This document shows, one piece after another, positions 10,744 to 23,247 of a stretch of 64,000 nt of DNA. The notes below the pieces were generated by a model. That model was not told the origin of the DNA. It worked only from the letters and a program-made list of their open reading frames with translations, and searched no databases. A program made the translations under genes and the position numbers. Each line of letters begins with the position of its first letter. Positions within the stretch are counted from its first letter, which is position 1. This stretch comes from Sitta carolinensis (Eukaryota; Chordata; Aves; Passeriformes; Sittidae), in the NCBI GenBank assembly GCA_032173965.1, contig JAVUNC010000006.1, positions 34,319,870-34,383,869 on the forward strand, in the 5' to 3' direction.

Positions 10744-13700
10744 ATCTGAGTGAGATGATACCTTTCTCCTCCTGAAACAGAAGCAAGGACGTGCTGCCCT
10801 GAATGCAAGACTAGGCAGGAAGGAGCCACAATATATCCTAAATTGCTGAAGTACTTAGCCATTAGCGGGGGCTTCAGGTCTCAGTTGCTTGGGTTTTCCT
10901 TGAGTTTTATTTCTATTAATCCAGTGATTTCCCATTCTGAATGTGTAAGCAGTCCTAGAGGTGTGCATTAGAGTCTGAGGGTGTGTTCAGGGTGATGCAA
11001 GGTAATGGTGGTTGCATTGTATTGGTTCATGTTGGCCTTGTATATCTTGTACAATATATATAATACATGTACAATTACCTGAGGAGCCATATTTACAATA
11101 TTCCCTCTTTTTTTAATTTGCTTGTTACAAGGAATTTATATCTTATTGGTGTATTGAATAATGTGAAATTTTGAAACAACGCTTCTGTCTAATTCATGAT
11201 TAGTCAAAAGTAAACTCTCCATCAAGGGAGACAGAGTCAAGTTTCTTAGTGAAGTACTTGGGGTATCATTTTCTTAATCTTAACTGTTTGGGGTTCCCTT
11301 ATTATTTCAAATGCTGGGGCACTTAAAGATTAATATAATGCCTAAAATGAGTGTAATTAGGCAAAATAAATAGTAAATTGCTAATTTTATGCTGAAAATT
11401 GGAACTGCAATGGATAGCAGCTGACAAGCTTTTAAAGTAACAGAAGTAGGGAACAGCAGATGGGTTATTTGAGGAGTGCAAGCAAGTTATTTTAATGTTG
11501 AGTACACTCAGAAAGGAAAGGCATATGGTAACAGGTTTGAAGACAACTGAAGACTTAGTTCACAGTTTAAACATTTACATTTCTTGAAGTGTGATGAAAA
11601 TTTTTTTCTTCCAAGAATATTTCACAGAAGCTTCAGGTCAATATGTCATTCCTCTGAAAACTATTAAATCTTTTCCTTCCTGACCCTCAAGGGCTCTTTT
11701 GAGCTACATTAGATTTCCCAGAATCACAGGGCCTTTTAACATTCCTCTCAGTTCAGTGAGTAACAAACTTGTTTCCTTCTTGGAGATGTCCAGGTGGGCA
11801 TAAAAAAAAGAACTGGTTGGTACAGACTGTGTAGGATTATACATATACACTGGTGTTTTGTGCAACAGGAAGATATTTATCAACTGAAGGAAACAGTCTT
11901 CCCTATTCTGGTTCCCCAAGGTCAGTTGTAGTTGCACTTAGTGTGTGGTGCTGGTAAAACTTGAGCTTTTGTGGTGTTTTTTCTTTGATAAATAGAGCAC
12001 TGGGAATTATTTGAGGAAAGGATGATAATATAAGATTGGACAAGAAGTAGTGGTGTGCTATGCTTGCCAAAATCATGTCTTTCAGTTTTGTGTATGCATT
12101 CTTGTCAATATTAGACAACATGAATGTTCAAATCCATTTATTTTGATCCTGTTTATATTTGGAGTTAAATGAATTAGTTCTCAGGAATTATTTTTCTGTA
12201 AGTCATGAAACACAGTATCTTTGCTTGAGCTTCTTCTTTTTATCCTGGGCTCTTCTACCTCACTCCCCCATCCCTCTTCCCCTTTGATTGTTCTTATATG
12301 CTTTTCCTGAATGGTCCATTAAAAGAGACATTGTTGATAGGTAGATATTACTTTATGTAACAAATTGGTCATTGGCCTCAGGGTCTTATCCCTGAATTAT
12401 GTTGGCTAGGCTGTAGATTCTTTGAAACTTGATTGAAATAGTCCCAGTTTGGGTCATGAGCTGGCCGCTGCAGGGAATTCAAGGCAGGCAAACAAAAAGT
12501 TTTCAAGTATAACTAATTTGTTCTGGCTTTAGTCAGAAACTATCTTCATTATAGTTTAGAGATCTACATTTTCTTAAGGACATTGAGTTCATAATATGGA
12601 ATACAGTATACGTACACATACACCAAAAATCACAGGTCTGATTGCTTTGGGAACAAATATATGGGGAATAATAGGGTGCAAGGAAGGTCATCCAATGGAT
12701 ACCAAATATATCCATCCATGATTTTCACAAAATTGTATTATTTGGGGGCTTGAGAGCTGTTTTTGTTGCTTCTTTTGCTTTTTTGAGAGTCATGCTTCTT
12801 AACAGCCTCTTTTTACTTCATCCATGTTTCTGTGTGTATATGGGCTTTCCAGTACTTGGGATCTGTGTGGCTGATGTTGGAGAAGGTTTAGCTATTGATT
12901 GAGAAACAGTGTAGGATATATTTATTTTTTATTAAGTTAAATGCTTTTCTGGAGTTTTTACAAAAACTAGATTTGTTGCTTTGACCTCCTATTGCCAGTG
13001 TTGAGCACTTAGTGATTTCAAGGTACTTACAAATGATGATTTTTTTCATGGTTTATAATGAACTCTTTATATTTATGACTTTTCTGATAATTCAACTCTC
13101 CTTGAATACTCAAAATGGAGTAGCCTGACTGTGCAGGTGCTCACTTTGCAATTGCAGCAGACACCTCTATAAGTTTTTCTGTACTTTTATTATCATGGTT
13201 GCATCTAAGATCACCGAATGTGTAAACACATCTTTATAAAACTATATGTCTTTCATAGTCTGTCCAGTTTCATGTTGTCATTCTCCCTGCAGGTTAAATT
13301 TTTACAGTTGTGTCATTCTGTGTGTTGGTGATGAGGCAGGTATTTGGGAGTTGAGTAATATTAAGCTAGCTGTAAGCTTTCTACGTAGGTGTTAAAGGGA
13401 CAACTGTCAAAACTGGATGCTTGAATTAATACTTTGAAGCCAGAGGATCAAACCTTAAACTCCTGGCTGTCTATGTATTAGAAGTTCCTAAATTTACTTT
13501 GCTTTTTTTATTAATATAAGCTTAACTAAAGCATACCTTCAGAGAACTTCCAGTCTTGCTAAGAACACGTCAAAACCTGGAGAAACCATTCTAGCATGTG
13601 GTAGCTTGTTTCATTGTTGGAGTTGCATTCTTCATTAAGACTGCATTTTTTAAAAAAAAATTTGAATTGATTCCTTATTGATTTCTTTCCAGCCATTGGG

Positions 13701-16700
13701 TTTTATATCATAATTTGCTAAGCCCTCTGCAATCCTGGCGACTTCATTCTCTTGATGGTAGCTTCTGTAATAAGCACCTCCCAACATCCTTTCTGAAAAG
13801 AACATCACAGTAGTTGCTGGCAGTAAGGGCATGCCTTTCAGTTATTCCTTGTGCTGTAGCCAGTTTTCATCACATGTGAGCCAGAACTGTACAAAATATT
13901 TCAATAACAATTATTACATCATTATACAGAGAAGCACCTGCATCACACGGAAAGAGTTATGTTAATTATTTTGAGTATAATTGCTTCACTGGGGACTTTT
14001 ATTCAACTGCCTGTTTGCTGACAGTCTTATTTGCCTCTTGGTTAGTTATTTTTATTATGTGTTTCCACATACAGATTGCAAAGGCTGTATTTGTTCCAAT
14101 AGCTATATATTTCATTTTTAGAAAGAAATCTGGCCTGAGCGCTATTAAGCTGTGCTGCTGAACCGTTTCTAGATGAAGTTTCCTACCGTGTTTTATAGGG
14201 ATCTTTTCATTTGGGGGGGTATATTACATGCAAATTAGAGTCCTGTTGGATTCAATTGAAATCCTCAAGTGAAGGATTTTAAGGCAGTCAGCCCTACCTT
14301 CTAAAAGAAGTTATCAACTTGCAGACAGTAAACTGTTGTCAAAATCTGGATTGTGAATGAGATAAACGCTGGGAACTTAAGAATTTTCTTCTAATTTTAG
14401 CCTTTTTCTTCGAAACTATTTATTTATGAGTAATTACAAGATGTTTAGAAGAGCACTGGCTCACAGCATTTACTGACATCGAGAAAACTAACCATGCCGA
14501 GGTTTGGCTTCCCACCTGCTTCTACATTTCTAATGTTTCCTGTCATCATCAGAAGTTTTCCTTTGTATGTCATTGTTGAATGCATGGAGCAACTTGCTAA
14601 CACTTTATCTAGAAAGGTCAATAGATTTAGAATCTTGCAAATAATCAATTTTGAATATTATTTGTTCCACCTTAATTTTGTGCATTCTGTGTACTGCTTT
14701 CCGACTTCAATTATTCTCTGGGGTCTCATAGTAACCTGCTTTAATTTGCACAAGCAGTTGACACTATCACAGTTTGTTACAGAAGTGACATCAAACTGTA
14801 TGAAGTATGCATATGAATGTAAGCTCTACATCACCATATTTATTTTTCTGTTAAATTCAGATCATCTGAAGTCTACATTGTGTGTTAAAAAGGACTTTAT
14901 TTTCAGAGTTGAGTATCTTTAGCATTACGTTCTGCATCATCCTTTTTGTGATTTTTTTTTTAGTGCAGAATTATTGTCAAACTAGTTAATCTAAGATTTT
15001 GCAAGTCAAATGATTAGACTTCATGAAGATTTTTTTTGTGGGGCTTGGGGGTGTTGTTGGTTTGATAGTTTTGGTGTGGGTTTTTTTTTTGGGGGGGATT
15101 TTCTTTGCTTTTTTAATATAGTGCTTGCTTTTAAAATCAGAACAACTTCTTTTTCTAGCATTTGAGGATTTGAAATTGTGGGATGTATCAAATAAGCACT
15201 TGAAAGTGAAAAATAAAATGTTGTGTAACTCTATACAGAACTGGTATTTCTCACCTTTATTTTATGCTCTCATAAGTAACAGGCTATATATCAGAATTAC
15301 TTGTTTAAATAATATTATATTATTTAAAGTTTATTATTCTGGTTAAGCTATTGTAGAAATTGATGTGTTTTTCTGGGAGACCTGGCTGTTGTTTGATACT
15401 TTGTGTGGCTTGTTTATGGCTTGTACCCATATTTATGTGGCTTCCAGTATATTAATTATTTCCTAACATTTTTATAATTGATTGTCATGTAAAAGATACT
15501 ATTAGCTGAAGTTACTCTTAGAAAATGCTTAAATTATTTTAAAAGGTTATCTTAAAACTTAGTAACTTTACTCCAAGGAGGTTAAACATAAACCAAAGCA
15601 GTAGCATTTTTAATTCTGCATTCCAAGCAAGCAGATTTGATATGCATCCTTTTAAATTTTATTTTCCTAGGGTGGGTCTTAAGTTTCTCAGCAAGGCTTT
15701 TGGTGCTTTACACTATAATTTTTAATGCATGTGCTTTGAAGTATTATGTGTAGCTCTTCCTTATTTTCTTTAAGCCCTGAAAAATATAAATAATTTGACT
15801 AATAAGAGAATAATAATTAAGTTTGCTTCCAACACTAACTGAAGATAGAGCATTCTGATCAGTTTTGATCAGGATATAGGGATATGGACCCTTCAGAAGA
15901 AGTCTAGTGGAACTATAAGCTTCCTGTAGGATGTTGCTAAGTCTGAGGGACTTTAGGAGATTCCTGATTACTATTGAGTGTTGTAGCAGGCAGGTCTGGG
16001 GAAAGCATCATAGTGTGTCATGTTGCTAGATTTGAAGAAAGGATCACAGAATGTAAGTGAGGTCTCATCCATGCAGTAGTGTACAAAATACAGATATCCA
16101 ACTATGGATGATCCAAGCCATTGTGCTCCTACAGTGCACAGCAACTTGTGGAAATTGCTGATCCCAAAAGCAAAAGAGCTGGTTTTAAAATGATGCTTGA
16201 AGTTAGCAATGTCTGTTCACAGAAAGAACTAAGAATTCTTAGTATTAGTAGTGTTACTTGTCACATAGCCGAGCTCAGTCTTCCATACTTCAAATTTTTG
16301 CTTCATTCAACAGATTAGAAATACCTTCAATGTCTTAAGCCAGTATTGGACAAATTGACTCCTCTTCATCTCCTGACATTTTAGGAGAGTTGCTATGGAA
16401 GAAAATTAGTGGTCGATGCATCTTCAAAAAGTGAAACAGGCTGGATGAGAATTAGGAAAATTTTATTTTGGAGATTCGTAAGTTCTTTGCTACAAATTAC
16501 ACTGGTTGGCTGGTAGAGAAAGCTTCAGATCATGTATTAATAGATTCGTTTGCACTGATTAGGAAATAAAGCAGTAGCAAGAACCTTGGATGGCACAAGG
16601 CCCCATTACTATAGTTGTCCTATCTGTAATAATTCTCACGAATTTATCAGTTGTATTTTAAGAAGTTAGGTTATTTGCATCACCTCTTCTGTGGTCTATC

Positions 16701-16789
16701 CAAAGCAAACTGTGAGGAAGCAGTCTTTTCTATGACCTAATTATAAATTAGGACACCTAATTCCTACCCTTAGTGTTTTAATAGTCTGA

Positions 16790-17175
16790 ATGGCCTTTAG
16801 ATATACTTGTTTTTGTGGAAACAATTTCCTCTAGATAAATTGATCTTTTCCCTTCCTGCTGCTTGTCTCATCTGTATTTATAGAAAGAATTTGTACCTCT
16901 TCTTGGCTTTTTTTTTTTTTCTGCTAGACTGACTAAATTAAGTATTTTTTATACTCTGTAGTTTCCAGTTAATGGATCACCTTTACAGCCTTTCTCTGCA
17001 GCTGCTCCAATTTTAACTTTTTAGTTGTTACAATAAGAATTAGATATAACATTCCAGATGTGGTCTCACTGGGTTATTGTACAATCCCACTGTGTCTTTC
17101 TCCTTCTGTTCCAGTGAGTAGTCCCTGAATTGCATCTGGCTTCTTCACAGCTGTCTTACCTTGATGAGCCCAGCT
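16790..17175 (-). mobile_element. Ancient CR1-type LINE fragment, minus strand
   Basis: The + strand contains, in the right order, several phrases typical of the complement of old amniote CR1 reverse-transcriptase sequence: CTGCTTGTCTCATCTGTATT, TTTGTACCTCTTCTTGGCTT, CTGCTAGACTGACTAA, CCTTTCTCTGCAGCTGCTCC, ACATTCCAGATGTGGTCTCA and CTTCTTCACAGCTGTCTTAC. It is much more diverged than the copy at 3.1 kb, with indels that destroy any reading frame. This indicates an old insertion. The borders are approximate. Confidence 0.65.
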
Positions 17176-20056
17176 GTTAGGCAGCTCTGGTTTGGAATAA
17201 TGGTTACACGGGTTGTTTGGTGCAATCTCTTTATTAAACTGGAACAATAACCCTTTTATTCATTAATGGTGTTATTTAATACTCCTTCCCTCCAGACAAA
17301 ATCATTGGCAATATAGATGCTGTCCCCCAGTCGTTACAGAAGTGATATTTTCTTTCAAGTTTTTACTTTAGAAAGGACAATCCTATGTGTCACTGTTTCC
17401 ATAATTCTGAGAAATAGATTATTTTTCACTGCCTTAACTTTAGTAATTCTAAAAGTGTTCCTATTCTCCATTTGTAATAGTTTTCATATCTCGGATGATA
17501 TAGGCAAAGATTGTGGTGAAGTTTGGGGTACACTCCTGAATATTCTTAATTTTCATCCCAGTTTAGTAAACACGTTTTCTCTTTTTTCCTGCTTTGATAC
17601 AAAAAAACCCTTAAAAGACTAATTTTAGTGTATAATTATCTGTTCAGGTGTAGTTTAGCTTTGCTTTTTACTAATGTACATAAGATGCAGCTTTTTGTGT
17701 TGCTCTTTTGTCACCTGCCTGTCCCCTGCTGTTCTTGATAGGATCTCTGCACATTTTTGATGACTTATTTGTACAGTCTTATCAATGATTGGCTTGTCAC
17801 ACATGGAGTTTTACCCGTTCAGCTTGAGACACACATCCTTAAGTGTCTGAGCGTCCTTGTGTTAAACATCAGGCTTCTGCTGCATCTTGGATGTCTTTGC
17901 AAACCTTTGCTATCAAATTATTTGGCCCTGACATTCAAAGACCTAGTTATAAACCTGTTTGGAATTTTTCATTCTTTATTTAAATAAAAATCCAGTAATA
18001 TATGGATTAAGTTATGAGCAGCTGGTTTATAATGTCCTCATTAGTTAGTGAGAACAGTCTTCAAGTAATGGAGTCATTTGCTGCTTCAGTAGCTATTTCA
18101 TAAATTTGTCAGCTATTAGCTCCAAGAATAACTAAGTCTTTCCACTTAAAGAGTTTGATTTGTTCTTCATTTTGTGTCTGGGTAATTAGTCTCCTAAAAT
18201 GATACAATTCACTTTATTTTTAGCGATGTTAAAGATCTGCATCCATAGAAAACAGTGATGCTGGAACAAATGCCCTATTATTCTATCTTTGAAAGAACCT
18301 GTTTTACCTACTTCTCTTCCCCAAAGGATTTGACCCAAACAGATTTCCATTCTTATCTGTTGTATTTATTCCACATCTCCGACACACATTATTCTACTCT
18401 TCATTTCTTTTTTGAATATTGTCTTTTCCTCAGTACTTCTGTTCTTAATAGAGTGCTGTTCCACCATGTCAAGGTTACTCTGGCACCATGTACCAGTAAT
18501 TTAAGCTTCTGACTGTCAAACAGACACAAACAGATGATTAATGATGTCCATAAAATATACAGCTTAATTTTCATCATCCTATCACTTGGTGGTTTTTATC
18601 TATTCTTCATCATTTTAGTAGTATATCAAAACTTCTTGTAAGGTTTAAAATTCTCTGTGTCTGTAATGCAGGCTGTATTCCAGAAGAGCTGTTTTCACAG
18701 ATGCTTGAAGATGACCTTTTAGAAAATCTTTTTTCAGATAACCTACCTCTTGGTTTCTAAAACCTTCCTGGTCCCCGAGCTGCTTATACCTCCGCCATGT
18801 TTCCAAGGAACTTGATAAAATTAAGGTAATATGGGAGACTTTTTTGGCACATGGTGTTCCTCCTTTCTCTTCCCTTCCTTTCCCCATTTGTCAAGTATGT
18901 GTAGTCGGCAGGTTTTCATTTTATTATTAACATCGCATTTCAGTTTTCTGAGGTGTCTCAGTTCTTTCAAGATTTATGGTCCAAATGTTTCTTGGATCCA
19001 GGGAAGCTGCTCTAAGTGGTTTTATAAATGCAACCTTTACTACTCAAGATTATTTTTGCTTTAGTGTGGATAATCCCACACCAGTGTACTTTATTTGATA
19101 TATTTTCCTAGCCTTTCCTTTATTAGAATTGTGAATATTTTTCTGTCATATACTTTGTTTGTGGTTTGTATTTTTGAAAATATGTGGACCCGCAGTCCTG
19201 TTGACTGCTATAATGCACAAGAAACAGGAATGTTGTTGCAACATTTACTAAATGCATCCAAAAGCTAAAAGCAACCAAACCGATGCATTGCTTTCATCCT
19301 TACAAGTATATCTGTCTTCTACTGTCTTGACATTGAATCCTATCCTAGTAGCCCAATTCCAACATCTTTGTTGCACAGACTCCTGTTATGTTGTACGCGT
19401 GTTTTTAGGTAATTTCTTAATAACCAAATCCTCTCCCTTTCTATCCCCTGCTCTGTTTTTCCTTTTAAATTTTGCTTGCTGAATCTTAGTGTTTTGCTGA
19501 CCCTGTGCCTTCGCTCTGCTACAAAATCCCTAAAACTCTTAAATGCTTGAATACTGTTAATGGAAACTCAGTCTCTCTGTAAACTGTACATAATAAGGTA
19601 TGTATTATAATTATTGACTCTAGAATTTCTTGCCAATTCAGTGCTTTTGAACTGATTATGTTGCATAACTTTTGTAAAATGCTTTATGATCACAGATTTT
19701 TAGAAATTGAACTTCTATAGGCTCTTCAAACTGTGAAATGTACTATCTTACATACAGAGAAGCAGGAAAGGGATTGTGTGAGATGGATTGCTGTAATTTT
19801 GGTTCCAGGTTTTGATGCCTAGGTCTTGCTGTTTGGGTGAGGCATGCATGTGCATGTGTTAAGGGTAGACTAGATGAGGCAAGTATGAAGGAAGGATGTT
19901 ATTTGTCCTTCTCTCTTCAGTAAAATGATGGACGAACCTGGACATGTTTAAATGTTTTTCTTTCAGTGATATAGTCACTACTATAGTCTCTACTGTGAGA
20001 TAGGGTTAGGAGAAAATAACAAAGTAGGCCTAAACTTGGGTGGATACAAAGAACAA

Positions 20057-20063
20057 CTTTATT
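20057..20063 (-). promoter_or_regulatory. Polyadenylation-type signal AATAAAG on the minus strand
   Basis: The + strand reads CTTTATT here, so the minus strand reads AATAAAG. It is followed on the minus strand by TTGTTCTTTGTATCCACCC, a T/G-containing downstream stretch, as in a retroviral R-U5 region. Function is inferred from position inside the putative element. Confidence 0.35.
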
Positions 20064-20980
20064 AACAGGACAACAACAAAAAAAAAAAAAATTAGAAATT
20101 AGAACACCCTTTTTCTTCCCTCCCCCACATCTTTTTCTCTTTTCAACTATGTACAGAACAACAACTCAGAAAAATCTTAGTCAGTTCTTCACCTCTAAAA
20201 ATAGTCTTTCTTTAGTTCATTTAGAGAGAAAAGTATTCTTTTCTAATGCTATGGAAAACTCCCCACAAGAAAAGAACTCTTGTGGCTTCATTTCTCTCAA
20301 ACCGCAGCTGCCCAAGATCTGCCTTTGCGAAGTCTTTCCCATCTTTTACAGTTTTTCCTCACAACTGTGTTCTTGATCCTTATCAGCTTATTGGGGGACA
20401 TTTTTTTAAGGATGAGCCATTCTAGCATCCTTTCACTCATCTCTAGGAACAGAGGCCTTCCCCTTTTATCCCTGGGGCCGAGGGTTCTCATCAAACTTCT
20501 AACACTGGTGCCTCGCTCAGGATTGCGGCTAGAATGCTAACGCCCCCCAAAACATTCCATGAACTTACTGGGGAAAACCCAAAGTCTGATATATCAAGTA
20601 TATCTTTACCATAACCTCACAAAAGAATTTTACAGCCTAAGCTTAAGACAAACTTTTCAAAATCCCTTCAATCTAAAATCTTAAGTCTTTTCTTACGGAT
20701 TTCAATTTCATGTCGTTGTTCTTACAAAATTTCACCTCCTTTTTTCCTTCTTACCCCAGAAGATAATTAATGTTCTTTGAGTACAAAGTTTTGTAACGCT
20801 GAAAAAAGTCAATTTAGTCAAAGTCTTGTATTAGAAACAAGCTCTCTCTGCTTCTTTCTGCTGGCCACGTGCTCTTTTGCCGACTCCATGTGAGCTGTGC
20901 CAGCTGCTCTCAGTGTGGAACCGGGCTCAGGGCTGCTCCTGGCTTGGGGGCCACCTTTAGCACGACCACGGGGGCCACCA

Positions 20981-21970
20981 GTGCTGGTGCCCATGCTCAG
21001 CTCCTTTGGTGCCCGTACAGGTGCTGGTGCCCATGCTCAGCTCCTTTGGTGCCCATACAGGTGCTGGTGCCCATGCTCAGCTCCTTTGGTGCCCATACAG
21101 GTGCTGTCCCCATGCTCAGCTCCTTTGGTGCCCATACAGGTGCTGTCCCCATGCTCAGCTCCTTTGGTGCCCGTACAGGTGCTGGTGCCCATGCTCAGCT
21201 CCTTTGGTGCCCATACAGGTGCTGTCCCCATGCTCAGCTCCTTTGGTGCCCATACAGGTGCTGTCCCCATGCTCAGCTCCTTGGTGCCCATCAGGTGCTG
21301 TCCCCATGCTCAGCTCCTTTGGTGCCCTACCAGGTGCTGTCCCCATGCTCAGCTCCTCTGGTGCCCATACAGGTGCTGTCCCCATGCTCAGCTCCTCTGG
21401 TGCCCATACAGGTGCTGTCCCCATGCTCAGCTCCTTTGGTGCCCATACAGGTGCTGTCCCCATGCTCAGCTCCTTTGGTGCCCATACAGGTGCTGTCCCC
21501 ATGCTCAGCTCCTTTGGTGCCCATCAGGTGCTGTCCCCATGCTCAGCTCCTTTGGTGCCCATACAGGTGCTGTCCCCATGCTCAGCTCCTTTGGTGCCCT
21601 ACAGGTGCTGTCCCCATGCTCAGCTCCTTTGGTGCCCATCCCGGTGCTGGTGCCCATGCTCAGCCCTTGGTGCCCATACAGGTGCGTCCCCCATGCTCAG
21701 CTCCTTTGGTCCCATACAGTGCTGTCCACATGCTCACCTCCTTTGCCCATCAGGTGCGTGTCCCCATGCTCAGCTCCTCTGGTGCCCAGTACAGATCGCT
21801 GTCCCCAGTGCTCAGCTCCCTGGTGCCCATACAGGTGCTGGTCCCAGCTCAGCTCCTTTGGTGCCCGTCCAGGTGCTGTCCCCATGCTCAGCTCCTTTGG
21901 TGCCCGTGCAGGTGCTGTCCCCATGCTCAGCTCCTTTGGTGCCCATCCAGGTGCTGTCCCCATGCTCAGC
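20981..21970. repeat. 39-bp minisatellite (VNTR), about 26 units
   Basis: A head-to-tail array. Most units are 39 bp: GTGCTGTCCCCATGCTCAG followed by CTCCTTTGGTGCCCATACAG. A 40-bp variant has GTGCTGGTGCCC at the start, for example at 20981, 21021, 21061 and 21180. I count 26 units over 990 bases, about 38 bp on average. Units from 20981 to about 21640 are nearly identical; those from about 21640 to 21860 are degenerate, with 1-4 base deletions and substitutions; the last three are again close to consensus. The unit has no stop codon in any + strand frame, which explains overlapping 460-480-codon open frames here. These are not genes. Each unit also carries a CAGGTG E-box at the unit junction. 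Confidence 0.95.
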
Positions 21971-22039
21971 CGCTCCCGATGCAGACACAGCCTCAGCCCA
22001 GCGTGGTTTGTTGGTTCCACTGGCACAAAAGCTCTGCAG

Positions 22040-22200
22040 GCTCTGCCGGCTCCTTTGCCCCTCCCGGCCGGGCCCGGTGGGTTCCTCGGGGAGGGCTCGG
22101 CAGCCGCTCCCGCCGCTCCAGACGGGAGAATCCCGCCGGGCCGAGCGGACCCAGCCCCGCCGCCGCCTTCCCCACAGGTCAGAGGACAAAGAGAGCGGCT
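22040..22200. promoter_or_regulatory. CpG-rich block next to the minisatellite
   Basis: A strongly GC- and CpG-rich segment in an otherwise AT-rich intron, with strings such as CCTCCCGGCCGGGCCCGG, CAGCCGCTCCCGCCGCTCC and CCCCGCCGCCGCC. It would qualify as a small CpG island by eye. It could be the promoter region of the putative minus-strand retroelement or of an unannotated transcript. No TATA box or start site was identified, so promoter activity is inference. Confidence 0.5.
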
Positions 22201-23130
22201 GCCGGGCTCCCTGTCCTTCAGGGGCATTCGCAAAGGCTGTCCACTCTTCACTGGTTACAGCTCGTGTCAGTATCAGAACCTGGCTCCTTAGAGCCAGACA
22301 CAGGACAGTAGTTTCTGCTGAGGACGTTCAGTGCAGTGCTGAAGATTTAACTACTGTAACTCGATGTAATTTCTTATTCTTGAGAAAACTCTCTGCACTT
22401 TTCTGTTACTATTAGCAGCCTCCAAGTTTGTATTTGGGATAAGAAACTTCTGAGCTTTCACACATACCCCACCCCTCGTCACCCTTCTCAGTCTTCCCAC
22501 GCAAACCATATGAGCAATCATACAAATTTTTCACTTAGTATGATTAAGGTTGCAGTGGGATAAAATGCCAAAGTACACCTGGATTTTAAAACAGAAAGTA
22601 GGCTAACAGTTTTACATGCATGCTCTCCTCCTGTTTTGTGCTCTTTAATCTGTGATTTTACTAAAAATTTCTTTTAAATTAGTATTTTTCTAGTGTATTA
22701 TCTGTTCCTAGGTGCTGTGATTCCTATAAATGTGCCTACCGATGGACTAGCTCCTTTATTTTCACACTGTATTTATATACTTTAAATAACTAGGAAGCTA
22801 TCTAAGTTAATCTTGGTGGCGAACCTACAACTTGAAACATCCTGTGGAATCCCATGGTACTGCTTATTTCAATAAGCTACATCGTCCTATAACATTTTTT
22901 TAAAAAAATTAAAAAAACCTGTCAACTATTGCTTCTGTCCAGTTGAAGAAGGTATCTTGTAAAAAGCACTATTACTTTGATGTCATTAGATATTTATTGC
23001 AATTACTTCATTAAACTTAAATTATTACTGTATTTGAAGTTATGTTTTCTCCAGTTTGGTGTGGTGCTGTCTTTAAAAATGTTTTTTCTTGAATTGAAAT
23101 CTCTTTTAACTTGATTTTCCTTTTCACTAG

Positions 23131-23247
23131 ATTACTGTTTACTAAAGTCAAATTGGAGTCCCTGTGCAGAGGCCCAGATGAAGCACTCCTTACCTGTAAA
23201 CACATGCTCCAGATTTGGAAATCCTGCTACAATCTAACTAACCCAAG
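23131..23247 (+). CDS. TTC7B: TTC7B coding exon (117 bp, phase 2/2)
   Basis: The first A completes Ile (AT from 7121-7122). The exon then encodes LLFTKVKLESLCRGPDEALL and TCKHMLQIWKSCYNLTNP, ending with AG of a split Ser codon completed by T at 27383. The acceptor is TTTTCACTAG|ATT and the donor CCAAG|GTAAGA. LLFTKVKLESLCRGPDEALLTC is a TPR helix pair. The following segment CYNLTNP begins the less ordered, Ser-rich linker continued in the next exon. The match to vertebrate TTC7B as remembered is close, with T for S and E for Q changes in the FTKVKLE region. Confidence 0.97.

Larger units (their letters stand above)
19994..22420 (-). mobile_element. Putative LTR-type retroelement (degraded), minus strand, with internal minisatellite
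   Basis: The block differs from the surrounding intron. Its + strand left end begins TGTGAGATAGGGTTAGGAG, which on the minus strand ends in CA as LTRs do. A minus-strand AATAAAG polyadenylation-type signal lies at 20057-20063, and a 14-base A run on the + strand at 20078-20091. A 39-bp tandem array and a CpG-rich block follow. A short minus-strand frame (20494-20297), rich in Lys and Arg, includes GRPLFLEMSERMLEWL; I do not recognise its family. No gag, pol or env domains were recognised, and no clear target-site duplication or right-hand border. The order of CpG-rich block, repeats and poly(A) signal on the minus strand fits a long LTR or non-autonomous element. The alternative is unrelated intronic sequence with a VNTR. 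Borders, especially the right one, are uncertain. Confidence 0.42.
7123..23130 (+). other. TTC7B: TTC7B large intron (16.0 kb)
   Basis: GTGAGT donor and TTTTCACTAG acceptor. Phase 2 at 7122 joins cleanly to 23131, so no coding exon is missing. Contents annotated separately: a tRNA-Glu-like relic (10.7 kb), an ancient CR1 (16.8-17.2 kb), a putative retroelement with minisatellite (20.0-22.4 kb) and a CpG-rich block (22.1 kb). I see nothing recognisable in 7123-10670, 10745-16785, 17176-19990 and 22420-23130 beyond AT-rich sequence and short homopolymers. Open frames in these parts show no domains. Confidence 0.8.

Noticed and set aside
14494..14922. 142-codon + strand open frame in the 16 kb intron
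   Set aside because: Hydrophobic, AT-rich translation with no recognised family; TTC7B phase joins directly from 7122 to 23131, so it is not a missing exon.
20869..22415. Three overlapping open frames of 464-480 codons on the + strand and several on the minus strand
   Set aside because: They come from a tandem repeat unit without stop codons in any + frame. All frames are open at once, there is no domain, and no splice or start context, so they are not evidence of a protein.
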